DNA of 36,925 bases, taken from Pseudomonadota bacterium. Its GTDB lineage: Bacteria; Pseudomonadota; Gammaproteobacteria; Burkholderiales; Burkholderiaceae_C. Below, piece after piece: positions 7,915 through 16,524 of the stretch. The stretch is taken from assembly GCA_021804595.1 (NCBI GenBank), contig JAJZHH010000013.1, positions 1 to 36,925 on the forward strand, read 5' to 3'. The notes below the pieces were generated by a model. The model was given only the letters and a program-made list of their open reading frames with translations, had not been told where the DNA came from and did not search any database. The translations under genes were made by a program, and so were the position numbers. Each line of letters starts with the position of its first letter. The first letter of the stretch is position 1.

Positions 7915-9411
7915 TCAGAAGCTGACCGCGAGGCCGGCGGCGAGCAGGTTGTTGCTCTTCTTGTAGTTGGCTCCCGCAGTGTTCCAGAACACCGGCAGGT
8001 TGGCGCCGTCGTAGCGGTACTCGAGCTTGAGCTTGGTCGACTTCGAGATCTGGTAGTTGGTCCCGAACGACAGCGCGTAGCGGTTGGCGCCGTTGCCGGT
8101 GCAGTTCGCTCCAGTGGCGTCGCAGGTCGCCGGATCAGGTCCAAAGCCGTTCACGCCGTCGGGCGATCCGAGCGTGGAGAACTCGGCGCCACCTTGCAGG
8201 CCACCGCCGTTGGCCGAATCGTTCAGGTAGTCGGCGCGAGCGAAGCCGAGGAAACGGGGCGTGAAGTTGTAGGTCAGCGTTCCCGACAGGCCCCACCACT
8301 TCGCGTCGCCGCCGTTGTACGCGGCACCGGCCTGCTTGCCGTAGCTAATCTGACCGTAATACCCCCATGCGGCGTGGGTCAGGTAAGCGTCGACTTCGAA
8401 CATCTGCGCCGCCGACGTTCCGTTCGACACCCCCGCTCCCGCCGAGTTGGCGTTCGGCAACTTGCCGATCATCGCCCACGCGCCGATGTCGGCGTTGTCA
8501 TACGAAGACGGGGTGTAGTCGACCCGGAACACCGCTCCGGGAGCGCGGCCGCCGGTCCCTGCGGTTCCGGCCGCAGTGTTGTAGTAATAGCGCGGAGCGT
8601 CCATGTTGCCGACCAGGGCCTTCCACTCCCACGATCCGCGCGTGATATCGACGCCGGCGCCGGTGTAGGCCGACAACTCGGCGAAGTCGAACAGCAGGTT
8701 GTGGGTGACCGCGTAGGTCTGGTTGTCGAACACGTACTCGTAGCCTTCCCAGTCCGGGATCTGGCCGGCGATCAGGCGGGTATTGGCGTCGCCATTGATC
8801 GGCATCGACACCGACGCCTCGTTGATGATCGAGTTGCCGTTCATAAGCGTACCGGCGCCGCGGTCGGGCACCAGGTTCAGGGTCCACTTGGTGCCGTCGC
8901 TCATCACCTTCTGGAACTGGATGTTGGCCATCCCGAAGCTGGAGTTGTCGTAGTTGTAGAGCGTCGAACCGCCGGCCGAGCCGTTCGATCGGTTCAGGAA
9001 CACGAACGACGAGTTCTGCTGGTCCTGGTTGTAGACGTAGGCCGGGGCGATCATGCCGGTGACGGTCATGCCGTCCATGCCGGTGCGCTTGGCCGCGCCC
9101 TTCAGGCCGGTGATCTGCACAGCGTTGTGGTCGGCCTGGCTCGACGCGTCGTCGGCCGCGGCGGCGGCGCTGGCCACCTGGCTCTGCTGCGCCTTCAGCG
9201 TCGCGTCCTGCGCCTGCACCTTGGCGCCCTGCGCCTGGAGCTGCGCATCCTGCGCCTGCACCTTGGCCTGCAGCTGCTCGACTTGCGCCTGCAGCGCCTT
9301 GAGCTCCTTCAGGATCTGGGCGTTGGTGTCGGCGTGCGCCAGCACCGGCGCGAAGCCGAGGCTCAGCGCGACCAGCGACAGGCCGAACTTGCTCTTCACT
9401 TTCTTCTGCAT
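7915..9411 (-). CDS. DUF3138-like outer-membrane porin with N-terminal coiled coil
   Basis: A 498-residue exported protein. Residues 1-30 form a signal peptide (VKSKFGLSLVALSLGF, cleavage near AHAD). Residues about 32-90 form a Gln/Ala-rich coiled coil with a nearly exact 14-residue repeat (AKVQAQDAQLQAQG then AKVQAQDATLKAQQ). The rest has alternating aromatic beta strands ending in GLAVSF; the terminal Phe is typical of beta-barrel outer-membrane proteins. It resembles the DUF3138 family of Burkholderiales. The start at 9411 has AGGAGG 6 bases upstream; the ATG at 9417 abuts that site and is less likely. It follows potI by 47 bases on the same strand and ends at a strong terminator, so it reads as the last gene of the polyamine ABC operon. 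A role as outer-membrane entry route for polyamines is inference. Confidence 0.8.
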   Translation of the reverse strand: MQKKVKSKFGLSLVALSLGFAPVLAHADTNAQILKELKALQAQVEQLQAKVQAQDAQLQAQGAKVQAQDATLKAQQSQVASAAAAADDASSQADHNAVQITGLKGAAKRTGMDGMTVTGMIAPAYVYNQDQQNSSFVFLNRSNGSAGGSTLYNYDNSSFGMANIQFQKVMSDGTKWTLNLVPDRGAGTLMNGNSIINEASVSMPINGDANTRLIAGQIPDWEGYEYVFDNQTYAVTHNLLFDFAELSAYTGAGVDITRGSWEWKALVGNMDAPRYYYNTAAGTAGTGGRAPGAVFRVDYTPSSYDNADIGAWAMIGKLPNANSAGAGVSNGTSAAQMFEVDAYLTHAAWGYYGQISYGKQAGAAYNGGDAKWWGLSGTLTYNFTPRFLGFARADYLNDSANGGGLQGGAEFSTLGSPDGVNGFGPDPATCDATGANCTGNGANRYALSFGTNYQISKSTKLKLEYRYDGANLPVFWNTAGANYKKSNNLLAAGLAVSF

Positions 9412-9458
9412 GGACATCCTCCTGGGCGAATGCTTCAACGGCTGTGAAATGGAATCAA

Positions 9459-10343
9459 CTACGACAACACGGTTCCGGTATCCCCGGCGTGGACTCCGGG
9501 GTGGAATTCGACTTCCTGGCGCATCGCCGCCGCGCTCTCGCGCGTTCGGCGGCGTTCGCGCCGTGCCATCAATACGCTGCTGACGGCGACTGCGACGACG
9601 ACCAGGTAGACGGTGATCGCACCGACCACGTTGATCGTCGGGTTCAGGCCCAGGTGGGCCCGCGAGAAGATGACCACCGGCAGCGTCGTGTTGCCGGGGC
9701 CGGACAGGAAGGCCGAGATCACGACCTCGTCGAGCGACAGCGAGAACGCCAGCAGCCAGGCCGAAACCAGCGCCTGCGAGATCGACGGCAGCGTGACCAG
9801 CATGAACACCTGGAACGGGCGTGCGCCGAGGTCCATCGCCGCTTCCTCGATCGACTGGTCCATCTCCTTGAGCCGCGACTCGATGACCACCGAGGCGTAG
9901 GAGATGCACATCACCGTATGGCCGATGAAAATCGTGAAGAAGCCTTTCTGCGGCCAGCCCAGCGTCTTCTGCACGGTGACGAAGAACATCAGCAGTGCCA
10001 GCGCGATCACCACCGTCGGCATGACCAGCGGGATGTTGATCATGAAGTTCAGCAGGCTCTTGCCGCGAAAGCGCCGGTAGCGCGACAGCGCGAACGCGGC
10101 CAGCGTGCCGAGCACGACCGAAGTCGTCGCGGTGGCGAGCGCGACTTTCAGCGACAGCAGCAGGCCGTTGATGACCTCGGTGTCGTGCATCACGGCGCCG
10201 TACCACTTGACGGTCCAGCCGCCCCAGATCGTCACCATCCGCGAAGCGTTGAACGAATAGATGACGAGGACGACGATCGGCAGGTACAGGAAAATGTAGA
10301 CCAGCGTCATCCACGTCGCCGGCAGGATTGCGGGGCGCTTCAT
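9459..10343 (-). CDS. potI: Polyamine ABC transporter permease PotI/SpuH
   Basis: A 294-residue inner-membrane permease of the PotC/PotI family. Six membrane segments can be seen, the first at LVYIFLYLPIVVLVIYSF. The EAA loop that contacts the ATPase is EEAAMDLGARPFQVFMLVTL near residue 180. It forms a heterodimer with PotH to import putrescine or related amines. The ATG at 10343 overlaps the potH stop by 4 bases (ATGA), which implies coupled translation. Residues after about 265 form a charged tail (MARRERRRTRES) that runs on longer than in many homologues. Confidence 0.93.
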   Translation of the reverse strand: MKRPAILPATWMTLVYIFLYLPIVVLVIYSFNASRMVTIWGGWTVKWYGAVMHDTEVINGLLLSLKVALATATTSVVLGTLAAFALSRYRRFRGKSLLNFMINIPLVMPTVVIALALLMFFVTVQKTLGWPQKGFFTIFIGHTVMCISYASVVIESRLKEMDQSIEEAAMDLGARPFQVFMLVTLPSISQALVSAWLLAFSLSLDEVVISAFLSGPGNTTLPVVIFSRAHLGLNPTINVVGAITVYLVVVAVAVSSVLMARRERRRTRESAAAMRQEVEFHPGVHAGDTGTVLS

Positions 10344-11257
10344 CGCGAGGCCTCCATGCTCTTGGTCTGGTATTTGTTGAACACCGCGATCGGCGCGAGG
10401 ATCAGCAGGATCATCACGATCGCCACCGCCGACGCGCGCTGCCAGTCGAGGTTGGCGAAGAACTCGTTCCACATCACTCGGCCGATGTTCAGCGTCGACG
10501 GGCCGGCCAGCAGTTCCGGAATCACGTATTCGCCGACCGCCGGAATGAACACCAGCAGCGAGCCGGCGATGATGCCCGAGCGCGACAGCGGCACCGTGAC
10601 CAGCCAGAAGGTCTTCAGCGGCGTGGAGCCGAGGTCGGCCGCGGCCTCGATCAGGCGCAGGTCCATCTTCACCAGCGTCGCGTACAGCGGCAGGATCATG
10701 AACGGGATGTAGCCGTAGACCATGCCGATCATGAAGGAGAACTCAGTGAACATCATCCGCAGCGGTGTGTGGATGATTCCGGTCCAGAGCAGGAACTGGT
10801 TGATCAGCCCGTTGAGGTCGAGCAGGTTCTTCCAGGCGTAGATGCGGATCAGGAACGAAGTCCAGAACGGCAGCATCACCAGCATCAGCAGCGCCGGGCG
10901 CAGCGTCGGCCGCGCGCGCGCCATGAAGTAGGAGAACGGGTAGCCGACGATCAGGCACAGCACCGTGGTCAGCGCCGCGTACCAGATCGACGACAGGTAG
11001 GTGATGATGTACAGGTTGTCGCGAGCCAGCGCCAGGTAGGAGCTGAAGCGCAGCTTGAACACCAGGCTGTCGTCGCCCCAGTGCAGCAGCGGGTTGAAGC
11101 CTATGCCCAGCGCGTTGCTTTCGGACAGGCTGATTTTCAGCAGGATGACGAACGGCACCAGCAGGAACGCCAGCAGCCACAGCTGCGGCGCGCCGATGAC
11201 GCTGAGGCGCCCCCAGTTGATGCGGGGCAGGCGGCGATGCGAAGTCGACTCGGCCAT
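10340..11257 (-). CDS. potH: Polyamine ABC transporter permease PotH/SpuG
   Basis: A 305-residue permease of the PotB/PotH family. There is a first TM near residue 20 (LWLLAFLLVPFVILL), a long periplasmic stretch, then five more membrane segments and an EAA loop EAAADLGSTPLKTFWLVTVP near residue 205. The start at 11257 (MAESTSHRR) has AGGGA 5 bases upstream; a GTG 15 bases earlier is less well placed. It lies 11 bases after potG and overlaps potI by 4 bases. It should pair with PotI in the importer. Confidence 0.93.
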   Translation of the reverse strand: MAESTSHRRLPRINWGRLSVIGAPQLWLLAFLLVPFVILLKISLSESNALGIGFNPLLHWGDDSLVFKLRFSSYLALARDNLYIITYLSSIWYAALTTVLCLIVGYPFSYFMARARPTLRPALLMLVMLPFWTSFLIRIYAWKNLLDLNGLINQFLLWTGIIHTPLRMMFTEFSFMIGMVYGYIPFMILPLYATLVKMDLRLIEAAADLGSTPLKTFWLVTVPLSRSGIIAGSLLVFIPAVGEYVIPELLAGPSTLNIGRVMWNEFFANLDWQRASAVAIVMILLILAPIAVFNKYQTKSMEASR

Positions 11258-11268
11258 GGCGGTCCCTT

Positions 11269-12378
11269 TCACTCGGCGATGACCACCGGGGCGGTGTCGG
11301 GCCAGCTCAGCGTGACTTCGGCGCCGAGCTCGAAGGGATCGGCGTGACGGTCGGCGTTCGATACCGTGACGCGAACGCGGCGCTTGCCCACGGCCTCGAC
11401 TTCATACGCTGTATAGCTGCCCATGTACGAGCGTCCGGCGACGGTGCCGGTGAGCTGGTTCGGCGCCGCTTCGCGCGCGCCGAGTTCGATGGCGATCTTC
11501 TCCGGGCGCAGCGCGACGCTGAATTCGGAACCCAGCGTGCCGCTGATGCCGTGGCCGACGCGGAACAGCGTTTCGTCGCAGCGGATTTCGCAGTGGTCGG
11601 CCTCGTCGGTGACCAGGCGGCCGTCGAACAGGTTGACGTTGCCGATGAAGTCGGCGACGAAGCGCGTCTGCGGGTGTTCGTAGATTTCGCCGGGCGCGCC
11701 GAGCTGCAGGAAGCGGCCGTCGCGCATCACCGCGATGCGGTCGGCCATCGTCATCGCTTCTTCCTGATCGTGGGTGACCATCACGCAGGTCACGCCGACC
11801 TGGCGCAGGATGCTGACGAGCTCGAGCTGGGTGCGCTCGCGCAGCTTCTTGTCGAGCGCGGCCAGCGGCTCGTCGAGCAGCAGCAGCTTCGGTCGCTTGG
11901 CCAGGCTGCGCGCCAGCGCGACGCGCTGCTGCTGGCCGCCCGAGAGCTGGTGCGGCTTGCGCTTGGCGTAGGGGGTGAGCTGCACCAGCGCGAGCATTTC
12001 GGTCACGCGCTGGGCGATCGCGTCCTTGGCCATGCCGTCGCGGCGCAGGCCGAAGGCGATGTTGTCGTACACGGTCAGGTGCGGAAACAGCGCGTAGGAC
12101 TGGAACATCATGTTGATCGGCCGCAGATAGGGCGGCAGATCGGTGATGTCCTCGCCGGCCAGACGCACGCGGCCTCCGCTCGGCGTCTCGAAGCCTGCGA
12201 GCATGCGCAGCAGCGTCGATTTGCCGCAGCCGGACGAGCCGAGCAGGGCGAAGATCTCGCCTTGCGCGATCTCGAGTTCGATGGTGTCGACGGCGACCAC
12301 GTCGCCGAAGCGCTTGGTCACGCCGTCGATGGTGAGGAAGGCCGACGTTGCGGGGGTCGTGCTGCTGGGTTGCGCCAT
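11269..12378 (-). CDS. potG: Polyamine ABC transporter ATP-binding protein PotG/SpuF
   Basis: A 369-residue ATPase of the PotA/PotG type. Walker A is GSSGCGKST (about 48-56), the Q-loop is FQSYALFPHLT, the signature is LSGGQQQRVALARS, Walker B is LLLLDEPLAALD, and the H-loop is VMVTHDQEEAM. A C-terminal TOBE-like domain (about 285-365, with FSVALRPEKIAIE) is expected for this family and often regulates transport. It lies 75 bases after potF, and the permease genes follow with 11 bases between. It powers import through PotH and PotI. Confidence 0.95.
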   Translation of the reverse strand: MAQPSSTTPATSAFLTIDGVTKRFGDVVAVDTIELEIAQGEIFALLGSSGCGKSTLLRMLAGFETPSGGRVRLAGEDITDLPPYLRPINMMFQSYALFPHLTVYDNIAFGLRRDGMAKDAIAQRVTEMLALVQLTPYAKRKPHQLSGGQQQRVALARSLAKRPKLLLLDEPLAALDKKLRERTQLELVSILRQVGVTCVMVTHDQEEAMTMADRIAVMRDGRFLQLGAPGEIYEHPQTRFVADFIGNVNLFDGRLVTDEADHCEIRCDETLFRVGHGISGTLGSEFSVALRPEKIAIELGAREAAPNQLTGTVAGRSYMGSYTAYEVEAVGKRRVRVTVSNADRHADPFELGAEVTLSWPDTAPVVIAE

Positions 12379-12453
12379 GATGCGGGTTGTGCGGGCTCTA
12401 TTGCTCTGTTCTCTGGGCCGCCCGCGCCGTGCGCGCGAGCGGCGTGCTGGGGC

Positions 12454-13569
12454 TTACAGACCGGTCTTGAACTTGGTGTACAGACGCGTGACCAGGCGAC
12501 GCTCCGAGTTCGTGTAGACCTTCGGCGGGATCAGCTTGGACATCATGTCGGGCTTCAGGTACACGTAGTCGTTGTCCTTGACCGAGGCCTTCACGTAGGG
12601 CAGCGACGACGGCACCGGGTTGGCGTACGAGACGGTGTTGGTGTCGGCGCCGCTGACTTGCGGCTGCAGGCGGTAGTTGATGAAGGCGTAGGCGTTGTCG
12701 ATGTTCTTCGCGTCGGCCGGGATCGCCATCGTGTCGATGAAGATCACTGCGCCGTGGGTCGGCGGGAACACGTCGATGTTCTGGCCGTTGTGCGCGGCCT
12801 TGGCGCGCGCGGCGGCGATGCCCATGTCACCCGACCAGCCCAGCGCGGCGCAGATCGAGCCGCCGGCCATGTCGTTGATGTAACCCGACGACGAGAATTC
12901 GCTGACGTCGTTGCGCACCTTCTGCAGCATCGCCCAGGCCTTGTCGAAATCGGCCGGGTTGTTCGAGTTCTGCGGGATGTGCAAGTAATTGAACGCGGCT
13001 TCCATGATGTCGTCGCCGGAATCGAGGAATGAGATTCCGCAGGACTTCAGCTTGTTGGCGTAGGTCGGGTTGAACAGCAGATCCCAGGGGTTGGCCGGCA
13101 GCGGCGTGCTGCCCAGCGCCTTCTTGACCTTGTCGACGTTGATGCCGACGGTGGTGTAGCCCCACATCCAGGGGATGATGTACTTGTTGCCCGGGTCGAC
13201 CGCGGTCAGCAGCTTCATCAGGTGCGGATCGAGGTTCTTGTAATTCGGGATCTTGGCTTTGTTCAGCGGATGCAGCAGACCGCCCTTGATGTCGATCGCG
13301 GCCCAGTTCGACGACGGGACGACGATGTCGTAGCCGGTATCGCCGGCGACCATTTTCGCGAACAGCGTTTCGTTCGAATCGAAGGTGTCATAGCGCATCT
13401 TGATGCCGGTGGCTTTCTCGAAACCCGGCACCGTGGTCGGCGCGATGTAATCCGACCAGTTGTACATGTTCAACACGCCGCCAGCATGGGCGGGGGCGAA
13501 ACCGATTGCGGCGGCGCTGAGCGCGACCGTCGACAGAAGCTTCCCGGCAAAGGATGATCGTTGACGCAT
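12454..13569 (-). CDS. potF: Periplasmic polyamine-binding protein PotF/SpuD
   Basis: A 371-residue solute-binding protein. The signal peptide (MRQRSSFAGKLLSTVALSAA, cleavage near AHAGG) is followed by VLNMYNWSDYIAPTTVPGFE, where the WSDYI segment and nearby Asp/Ser line the polyamine pocket of PotD/PotF/SpuD proteins. Later family segments are VPSSNWAAIDIKGGLL, IIPWMWGYTTVGINVDKV and AYAFINYRLQP. The start at 13569 has GGGGA 6 bases upstream; a longer frame to 13620 has no signal peptide at its start. The gene order next to an spuABC-like block suggests putrescine as the main ligand. Only one binding protein is present, whereas Pseudomonas spu has two (SpuD and SpuE). Confidence 0.93.
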   Translation of the reverse strand: MRQRSSFAGKLLSTVALSAAAIGFAPAHAGGVLNMYNWSDYIAPTTVPGFEKATGIKMRYDTFDSNETLFAKMVAGDTGYDIVVPSSNWAAIDIKGGLLHPLNKAKIPNYKNLDPHLMKLLTAVDPGNKYIIPWMWGYTTVGINVDKVKKALGSTPLPANPWDLLFNPTYANKLKSCGISFLDSGDDIMEAAFNYLHIPQNSNNPADFDKAWAMLQKVRNDVSEFSSSGYINDMAGGSICAALGWSGDMGIAAARAKAAHNGQNIDVFPPTHGAVIFIDTMAIPADAKNIDNAYAFINYRLQPQVSGADTNTVSYANPVPSSLPYVKASVKDNDYVYLKPDMMSKLIPPKVYTNSERRLVTRLYTKFKTGL

Positions 13570-13640
13570 TTGAAATCCCCGATGTAGGTCAGTGAGGTGG
13601 AAGAAGACCGCTGAAACCATGCAATTTCAATGCCAAGTCC

Positions 13641-13671
13641 GCGTGTTCGCCGAAACTGTCGACGAACATGC
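13641..13671 (-). other. Stem-loop between spuC and potF
   Basis: Nine-base arms gcgtgttcg and cgaacatgc (one G-T pair) flank a 13-nt loop in the 120-base spacer. It may be an mRNA-processing or attenuation element that lets the binding protein be made in excess. There is no T-run. Confidence 0.3.
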
Positions 13672-13689
13672 CCTTGTCACAGACCGGGT

Positions 13690-15084
13690 TTATATCAGCC
13701 CGTCCTGCTTCAAACCAGCCAGGGTGTCGTCCAGGCTTTTCTTGATTCGATCGATCATCTGATCGATTTCGGCGTGGGTGATGACCAGCGGCGGCGCGAT
13801 GATCATGCGCTCTTCGACTGCGCGCATGACGACTCCGTTCTTGAAGCAGTTGTCGCGGCAGCGATAACCGACACCGAGCTCAGCATCGAAGTGGGTTTTC
13901 GCCGCCTTGTCCTTGTACAGCACCAGTCCGGCGACCATGCCCAGCGCCTGCGCGTCGCCGACCAGCGGGTGCTCGTTCAATTCGGCGAAACGCTGCGCCA
14001 GGTAAGGCGCGGTGTCGTGGGCAACGCGCTCGACGATGCCCTCATTGCGCAGCGCGTGGATGTTGGCGATCGCCACCGCGCAGCAGGTCGGGTGCCCCGA
14101 ATAGGTGAAGCCGTGGTTGAAGTCGCCGCCCTTGTCGATCAGCACTTTCGCGATGCGGTCGCCGACCAGCACGCCGCCCAGCGGCAGGTAGCCCGAGGTC
14201 ACGCCCTTGGCGAAGGTGATCAGGTCGGGGCGAGTGCCGATGCGCGGGTGCTGGCAGCCGAACCAGGTGCCGAGGCGACCGAAACCGCAGATGACTTCGT
14301 CGGACACCAGCAGGATGCCGTACTTGTCGCAGATGCGCTGGATTTCGGGCCAGTAGCTGGCCGGCGGGATGATGACGCCGCCGGCGCCCTGCACCGGCTC
14401 GCCGATGAACGCGGCGACGCGGTCGGCGCCGAGCTCGAGAATCTTCGCTTCGAGCCAGCCGGCCGCGCGCAGACCGAAGTCGTGCTCGCTTTCGCCGGCG
14501 CGGGCGTGCTGCAGCGCGTAGGGCTGGTCGATGTGGGCGATGCCGGGAATCGGCAGGTCGCCTTGCGCGTGCATGCCGGCCATGCCGCCGAGCGAGGCCG
14601 CGGCCATCGTGCTGCCGTGGTAGGCGTTGTGGCGGCTGATGATGGTCTTGCGTTGCGGCTGGCCCTGCAGGTCCCAGTAGCGACGAACCAGGCGGATCAC
14701 GGTGTCGTTGCCTTCGGACCCCGAGTTGGTGAAGAACACGTGCGAGAAGCCGGCCGGCGCGACTTCGGCGAGCAGCGCGCCGAGCTGCACGGCCGGCGCC
14801 GTCGTCGTCTTGAAGAAGGTGTTGTAGAAGGGCAGCTGGCGCATCTGCGCGGCCGCCGCGTCGACCAGGTCGGCGCGGCCGTAGCCCAGGTTCACGCACC
14901 ACAGCCCCGACATGCCGTCGATGATCTCGTGGCCTTCGGAGTCCCAGATGCGCACGCCGTCGCCCTTGACGATGACGCGCGGGCCCGACTCGTTGAGCTG
15001 TTGCGTGTCGGTGAACGGATGCAGGTGGTGGGCGGCGTCGAGCGCACGCAGCGCCGCGGTGTCGAATTGAGGTTCGGTTGCCAT
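13690..15084 (-). CDS. spuC: Putrescine:pyruvate aminotransferase (SpuC-like, class III)
   Basis: A 464-residue PLP-dependent omega-aminotransferase. SpuC moves the amino group of putrescine to pyruvate to give 4-aminobutyraldehyde and alanine. Visible features are the N-terminal HLHPFTD, a cofactor-phosphate region FFTNSGSEGNDT near residue 120, RHNAYHGST near 155, the PLP-contacting Asp in LLVSDEVICGFGR near 262, the Schiff-base Lys293 in TFAKGVTSGYLPLGG, and FNHGFTYSGHPTCCA near 323. The gene is 24 bases after the puuA-like gene and before potF, the same order as spuB-spuC-spuD in Pseudomonas. It offers a transaminase route that avoids glutamylation. Related enzymes accept beta-alanine or other amines, so the substrate call relies on context. 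Confidence 0.9.
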   Translation of the reverse strand: MATEPQFDTAALRALDAAHHLHPFTDTQQLNESGPRVIVKGDGVRIWDSEGHEIIDGMSGLWCVNLGYGRADLVDAAAAQMRQLPFYNTFFKTTTAPAVQLGALLAEVAPAGFSHVFFTNSGSEGNDTVIRLVRRYWDLQGQPQRKTIISRHNAYHGSTMAAASLGGMAGMHAQGDLPIPGIAHIDQPYALQHARAGESEHDFGLRAAGWLEAKILELGADRVAAFIGEPVQGAGGVIIPPASYWPEIQRICDKYGILLVSDEVICGFGRLGTWFGCQHPRIGTRPDLITFAKGVTSGYLPLGGVLVGDRIAKVLIDKGGDFNHGFTYSGHPTCCAVAIANIHALRNEGIVERVAHDTAPYLAQRFAELNEHPLVGDAQALGMVAGLVLYKDKAAKTHFDAELGVGYRCRDNCFKNGVVMRAVEERMIIAPPLVITHAEIDQMIDRIKKSLDDTLAGLKQDGLI

Positions 15085-15108
15085 GTTTGTACTCGGTGAT
15101 GCGTTGAA

Positions 15109-16482
15109 TCAGACGTGAAGCAGCAGGTGTTCGCGTTCCCAGGGGCTGATGACCTTCATGAACTCGGAGTACTCGCTGAGCTTGACGGCCTTGTAGATGC
15201 CGCAGAATCGACGCCCCAGCACCTGCTCCATTTCGGGGACTTCGTCGAGCAGACGCACCGATTCGGACAGGCTTTGCGGCAGCGGGATCGCGTTCGGGTG
15301 GGTGTAGGCGTTGCCGGTCATCTCGGGCAGCGGCTCGATCGCGTTGATCATGCCGAGGTAGCCGCAGGCCAGGTTGGCGGCCAGCGCGACGTAGGGGTTG
15401 GCGTCGGCGCCGATCACGCGGTTCTCCAGTCGGCGGTTGGCGGCGTTGGAGTTCGGCACGCGGATGCCGACCGTGCGGTTGTCGCCGCCCCACTCGACGT
15501 TGGTCGGCGCCGCGGTGTTGGCGACCAGCCGGCGGTACGAGTTGACGTAGGGGGCGAGCAGCGCCATCACGTGCGGCACGTACTTCTGCAGGCCGCCGAT
15601 GTAGTGCATGAACGCGGCCGACGGGGTGCCGTCCTCGTTGCTGAAGATGTTGCGCCCGGTGCGGCGGTCGACCACGCTCTGGTGCACGTGCATCGCGCTG
15701 CCCGGCTCGCCGGCCATCGGCTTGGCCATGAAGGTCGCGAACATGTTGTGGCGCAGCGCGGCCTCGCGCAGCGTGCGCTTGAAGAAGAACACCTTGTCGG
15801 CCAGGTCGAGCGGGTTGCCGTGCATGAAGTTGATCTCCATCTGCCCGGCCCCGATCTCGTGGATCAGGGTGTCGATGTCGAGGTCCATCGCGTCGCAATA
15901 GTCGTAGATGTCCTCGAACAGCGGGTCGAACTCGTTGACCGCGTCGATGCTGTAGTGCTGGCGCGAGGTCTCGGCGCGACCGCTGCGTCCGACCGGCGGG
16001 CGCAGCGGCTGGTCCGGGTCGGTGTTCTTGTCGACCAGGTAGAACTCGAGCTCGGGCGCCACCACCGGCTCCCAGCCCTTCTCGGCGTACAGCTTGAGCA
16101 CATTCTTCAGCACCGAGCGCGGCGCGTAGTCGACCAGCTCGCCGTCGCGGAAGTAGCAGTCGTGCACGACTTGCGCGGTCGGGTCGGCGGCCCACGGCAC
16201 CAGGCGCACGGTCGACGGATCGGGCACCAGGTTCATGTCGCGGTCGGTTTCGGCGATCAGCGAATCGAGGCGTTCGTCCTCGGGCCAGTTGCCGGTCACG
16301 GTCAGCCCGATGATGCTTTCGGGCAGCCGCATGCCGCGGTCTTCGGTGAATTTGCTGCGGGGCAGGATTTTGCCGCGGGCGACGCCGGTCAGGTCGGGGA
16401 CCAGGCATTCGATTTCGGTGATGCGGCGTTCATTGAGCCAACGTTCGAGGTCGTTGAAGCTCCACTGGTTTCGGTTGTCCAT
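15109..16482 (-). CDS. puuA: Gamma-glutamylpolyamine synthetase (glutamine synthetase-like, PuuA/SpuB type)
   Basis: A 457-residue member of the glutamine synthetase fold. PuuA/SpuB ligates glutamate to putrescine using ATP. Visible are the N-terminal ERRITEIECLVPDLTGVARG typical of this branch, EIGAGQMEINFMHGNPL near residue 210 (metal Glu), GSAMHVHQSV near 265 (His, Glu/metal region), WGGDNRTVGIRVP near 330, and NPYVALAANLACG near 363. The absence of the adenylylation loop and the LTGVARGK start separate it from GlnA. It starts 42 bases after puuD, 24 bases before spuC. It is the first step of the glutamylated route that PuuB, PuuC and PuuD complete. Confidence 0.92.
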   Translation of the reverse strand: MDNRNQWSFNDLERWLNERRITEIECLVPDLTGVARGKILPRSKFTEDRGMRLPESIIGLTVTGNWPEDERLDSLIAETDRDMNLVPDPSTVRLVPWAADPTAQVVHDCYFRDGELVDYAPRSVLKNVLKLYAEKGWEPVVAPELEFYLVDKNTDPDQPLRPPVGRSGRAETSRQHYSIDAVNEFDPLFEDIYDYCDAMDLDIDTLIHEIGAGQMEINFMHGNPLDLADKVFFFKRTLREAALRHNMFATFMAKPMAGEPGSAMHVHQSVVDRRTGRNIFSNEDGTPSAAFMHYIGGLQKYVPHVMALLAPYVNSYRRLVANTAAPTNVEWGGDNRTVGIRVPNSNAANRRLENRVIGADANPYVALAANLACGYLGMINAIEPLPEMTGNAYTHPNAIPLPQSLSESVRLLDEVPEMEQVLGRRFCGIYKAVKLSEYSEFMKVISPWEREHLLLHV

Positions 16483-16524
16483 GATGGATGAGTCTGCGGT
16501 TATGTTTCGATCGGTGGGTGTATT

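Noticed and set aside
9417-9417. ATG six bases upstream as the porin start
   Set aside because: The AGGAGG ribosome site directly abuts this ATG; spacing is right only for the ATG at 9411.
14042-16408. 788-codon minus-strand open frame across spuC and puuA
   Set aside because: It is a second frame on the same strand through two recognisable genes, with an Arg/Pro-rich product and no family motifs.
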